DNA of 52,281 nt, taken from positions 1-52,281 of the forward strand of contig CACYKE010000009.1 of NCBI GenBank assembly GCA_902774925.1, read 5' to 3'. Below are positions 50,030 to 52,281 of this stretch, piece after piece. Position numbers and translations under genes: made by a program. The notes under the pieces were generated by a model. That model ran no database searches. It was given only the letters and a program-made list of their open reading frames with translations, and was not told the DNA's origin. This DNA is from an uncultured Prevotellaceae bacterium. GTDB taxonomy: Bacteria > Bacteroidota > Bacteroidia > Bacteroidales > Bacteroidaceae. Within the stretch, counting starts at the first letter, position 1. Every line of letters begins with the position of its first letter.

Positions 50030-51088
50030 TTAGTGTATCTTGTTCATCTCGCGGATTTTATCCAGCATCTTGCTATTCCACGCCGCGTCGCCAGGGAACT
50101 GATAGCGGCAGCAGCCCGTAGCATCGGGGTGGAAAATCGTCAGAGCCGTCTCCGTCAGCGTCACGAAGCCACGATCCGAGAGCCTGAACAGTCCGTCACC
50201 CTCCACGGCATTGATCACCGCCATCGGGTCCCACATCTTCTGTCCCGTATTGCAGTTGCATTTCATATACACCTGCTTGATGGGGTGCACGTCCGTCCAG
50301 TCGATGTCTGCTATCACCTGCTCCGGCTTATACTCTATGTTGTCACCCACCTCAGCCGGCGAGAAGATGACGTCCACATCCTCCGGCCATAGTTCGAAGA
50401 ACTTCTTTGAAAACTCAATGGCCTGGCTGAAGTTATAGTCCGGCTCCACGGCCTCGCCGAACACGCCGCCCATCACGTAGATGCATTTCACCTTCTGGCG
50501 CACCAGTTCCACGCCCGTCAGTGGCGAATACGTGTCACCTTTCGACTCCAGCAGCTGTGCCAGACATGTCAGGAATCCTATCGAGCAGATGCTCACCGAC
50601 TTGTCCGGCTGTGCCGCCAGCAGTTTCCGGTACAGCTGCCAACCGTCCAGCAGTGTCGAGTAGTCGTTGATACTGTGTTTAAACATCCGTGTGCCGTCCG
50701 TATTCTTCGCGTTGGGCAGCACATCCCTGTAGTCTATCCACACCTTCGGCTCCTTGACGCCGTTGCGCACCAGTCCGATGGGCACGTCGCCATGGCCGAA
50801 GTACGTATCCATCACGTCCGCACATGCCGCGCAGTCCTCCCCCTCGCGGTCCACCACCACGCCCAGCAGCCGGCACCGCCCCTGCTCGTCATAGCGGCAC
50901 AGCATCTCCAGCGAAAACAGGTCGTCAGTGGACGATCCCATGTCCGTGTCCAGTATCACCAGTGGCATTCCCTGATACCCCGGCGTGTCCGGTCCGTCCT
51001 CGTTGTCGTCGTTGCTACATGCCGTCAGCATGCTCGCGCCGTATATCATCACGACGCCCATCATCCAATATAGAATCTTTTCCTTCAT
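50030..51088 (-). CDS. Nucleoside hydrolase-like lipoprotein
   Basis: A 352 aa lipoprotein (signal peptide with lipobox LTAC, Cys24). The mature protein opens with PLVILDTDMGSSTDD, the calcium-binding DTDxGxxxDD-type motif of inosine-uridine nucleoside N-ribohydrolases, and continues with family-like CIYVMGG and a late WDPMAVINA segment (the DP that completes the metal site). It would cleave ribonucleosides, or related N-glycosides, in the periplasm or at the outer membrane. Its -7 box (TACCTTCG, 51118-51111) is a variant. It appears to be a single-gene unit. Confidence 0.85.
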   Translation of the reverse strand: MKEKILYWMMGVVMIYGASMLTACSNDDNEDGPDTPGYQGMPLVILDTDMGSSTDDLFSLEMLCRYDEQGRCRLLGVVVDREGEDCAACADVMDTYFGHGDVPIGLVRNGVKEPKVWIDYRDVLPNAKNTDGTRMFKHSINDYSTLLDGWQLYRKLLAAQPDKSVSICSIGFLTCLAQLLESKGDTYSPLTGVELVRQKVKCIYVMGGVFGEAVEPDYNFSQAIEFSKKFFELWPEDVDVIFSPAEVGDNIEYKPEQVIADIDWTDVHPIKQVYMKCNCNTGQKMWDPMAVINAVEGDGLFRLSDRGFVTLTETALTIFHPDATGCCRYQFPGDAAWNSKMLDKIREMNKIH

Positions 51089-51110
51089 ACGCTCGTATTA
51101 AAACTTGTTG

Positions 51111-51118
51111 CGAAGGTA
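51111..51118 (-). promoter_or_regulatory. Variant -7 element of the nucleoside hydrolase gene
   Basis: TACCTTCG on the minus strand, 22 bases before the ATG; one base off TAnnTTTG. The region just upstream is a 7-base array. Confidence 0.4.
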
Positions 51119-51127
51119 CAAAAAAAA

Positions 51128-51155
51128 TTGATAATTGACAAATGATAATTGATAT
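51128..51155 (+). repeat. Degenerate 7-base array, four units
   Basis: TTGATAA, TTGACAA, ATGATAA, TTGATAT, in the promoter region of the nucleoside hydrolase gene. The AT-rich stretch from 51156 to 51342 holds nothing else I can support. Confidence 0.65.
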
Positions 51156-51342
51156 TTTTTTATCGGACACCAATATAACAGAATATGCTAATATTATTAT
51201 GCAAGGATAGCATCGCCATAGAGTTTTGAAATCTAACAGAAAAAGTCTATCTTTATAACATAATTGTAAAGTTATGATGTATTCAGTTGCATTCACTTCT
51301 ACCATCAACTTTCATGTCATTGAGGTTTTATGCAATCTACCT

Positions 51343-51890
51343 CTAACGGCATAAACTTAGAATGAAGGTATAGTGGTAGGGTTGGTTGCCATCGATGGTG
51401 TATTGAGGCAAGGTTCGTTGTCCTCAGGTATCGACACCGCCTACACCATGGATGTTGAGGTCGATATTAAGATTGACAAAACGCCCACGCTGGATGTCTT
51501 GCGGATGACGGGGCGCGGCGTCAAGATCCTCTTCGCCGTAGTCCCAGGCACGGATACAGAGAGGCTGGAAGCCGTCGATACGCAAACGGGGACCGACAGC
51601 CGATGTCTGAGGACCGATCTCGAACCAACGGATGTCGCAACGGTTGCCATTGTCCTGCGGGCGGATGTATTCCGTTTCGTACGCGCTGAGCGGCATCTTG
51701 TATTCACCGAGGAAAGCAGAACGCTTGCGGTCGGGATAGTTCTCCCACGGGCCGCGGCCATAGTAACAAATCTGCGTATAGTCAGCGGGCAGGCGCATCC
51801 GCATGCCAAATTTTGGCATCGTCACAATATCGGTTGCCGTGGGCAGGTAGTCCATAGCGACCATGATACGACCGTCGGCCTCCAGCGAGT
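51343..51890 (-). pseudogene. Relic of a GH2 beta-galactosidase, last domain only
   Basis: On the minus strand the frame (YSLEADGRIMVAMDYLPTAT, MPKFGMRMRLPADY, YYGRGPWENYPDRK, EYIRPQDNGNRCDIRW) is the C-terminal small-chain domain of LacZ-type GH2 enzymes. The catalytic barrel and everything before it are missing. The frame begins within a few bases of the stop of the upstream OxyR-like gene. In the motif near the end, GVDT is followed by TGA (near 51421) where relatives have Trp, after which the frame continues with TLPQYTIDGNQPYHYTFIL to a stop at 51343. It is therefore both truncated and interrupted. Confidence 0.8.
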
Positions 51891-51893
51891 AAA

Positions 51894-52281
51894 CTATATT
51901 TTTATCCCATACTTCACAATCCGCTCCTCCATCATACCTTCGGGCATGAATCGGAGGAGCGTTTTGGTGATGGTGTTCAGCATCGACTGGCGGATGTAGT
52001 CCTCCCGGATGTAGAGCGACACACGGCGCTGCGAGAGATAATCGCCCTCTATGCGGCGCACATTCTCGAGCTGGCGGTCTGAGAGGAACGGCAGATGCAT
52101 CTCGGGGATAATCGTAAAACCGCCATTCTCATCTACAATGCGGATGAGCGTCTCGATGCTGCCTGCCTCATAGACGCGACGGCCCTTCGTCCTTGCCTTG
52201 CAAAAGCTGAAGGCACTGTCGCGCAGACATTGGGCTTCTTTCATGATCCACATTTTCTCGTGCTCTAAATTCTCTGGTTTG
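51894..52281 (-). CDS. oxyR: OxyR-like LysR-family regulator, C-terminal part (5' end outside window)
   Basis: The frame is open to the right edge. The visible 128 codons encode the second half of a LysR substrate-binding domain: EKMWIMKEAQCLRDSAFSFC, then YEAGSIETLIRIVDENGGFT and IIPEMHLPFLSD. In OxyR the peroxide-sensing cysteines lie in just such a CLRDxxxxxC segment, and both cysteines are present here, spaced as CLRDSAFSFC. The family regulates the response to hydrogen peroxide. The HTH lies outside the window. The stop is followed within a few bases by the beta-galactosidase relic. Confidence 0.82.
   Translation of the reverse strand, partial: KPENLEHEKMWIMKEAQCLRDSAFSFCKARTKGRRVYEAGSIETLIRIVDENGGFTIIPEMHLPFLSDRQLENVRRIEGDYLSQRRVSLYIREDYIRQSMLNTITKTLLRFMPEGMMEERIVKYGIKI

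Noticed and set aside
51373-51999. 208-codon plus-strand frame opposite the GH2 relic
   Set aside because: It is the antisense of a clearly homologous coding relic; composition is typical of a shadow frame.

Overview
The window looks like a chromosomal segment of a Bacteroidales bacterium, most likely Prevotella/Segatella-like. Evidence: promoters of the Bacteroidetes type (-33 TTTG, about 19-20 bases, -7 TAnnTTTG), very few Shine-Dalgarno sequences, DUF3575/DUF3868/Mfa1/Mfa2 fimbrial genes, a PIG-L protein related to the NagB-PIG-L fusions of this group, a GGGtGRT protein and a Bacteroidetes-type OstA-like protein. Gene identities come from reading motifs and recalled families; no database search was run.

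Layout. 1-4.7 kb: end of a GGGtGRT gene, an unannotated 31-codon gene (606-701, minus), a two-gene MlaFE lipid-transport operon, a bile-acid:sodium-symporter-family carrier and an N-terminally reduced PIG-L deacetylase. 4.7-11.2 kb: a type V fimbrial operon (DUF3575, DUF3868/OmpA, Mfa1-like shaft, Mfa2/FimB-like anchor) ending in a lipoprotein that joins a TlpA-type thioredoxin domain (CPDC) to a fimbrillin. 11.1-14.9 kb: an accessory zone with a DUF6266-like gene, remnants of WYL-domain regulators, a HEPN/MNT (HepT/MntA-like) pair, a small membrane protein and a CPBP protease. 14.9-19 kb: an AraC regulator divergent from a 1014-residue surface protein. 19-34 kb: housekeeping genes lptB, tig, clpP-clpX, recQ, guaB, two PpiC/SurA foldases, an OstA-like gene, mutL and an OmpA protein. 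34.9-45 kb: tRNA-Val, a FadL-type porin, a 7TM-HD hydrolase, gltX, waaA, gamma carbonic anhydrase, a DUF5703 glycosidase-like gene and a lipoprotein. 45-48.7 kb: rplM-rpsI and rpsB-tsf, the first with a structured leader. 48.7-52.3 kb: a small exported protein, hsp20 with a sigma-54-type promoter, a nucleoside hydrolase lipoprotein, a beta-galactosidase relic and the end of an OxyR-like gene.

The most unusual feature lies between the genes. At least sixteen gene junctions carry short degenerate arrays with a strict 7-, 8-, 9- or 11-base period. A few anchor bases are kept in every unit while the rest drift. The same unit variants recur at unlinked loci, in both orientations, and inside three coding stretches (waaA, and the signal peptide and body of the DUF5703 gene). 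Separately, promoter and terminator modules are duplicated: a 65-base promoter cassette upstream of mlaE and of a WYL relic, and a terminator/promoter junction on both sides of the AraC/surface-protein block. Other points worth attention are the thioredoxin-fimbrillin fusion, a HepT whose usual AMPylated tyrosine is Asn, mirrored promoter boxes at the AraC locus, and the sigma-54/inverted-repeat architecture at hsp20.
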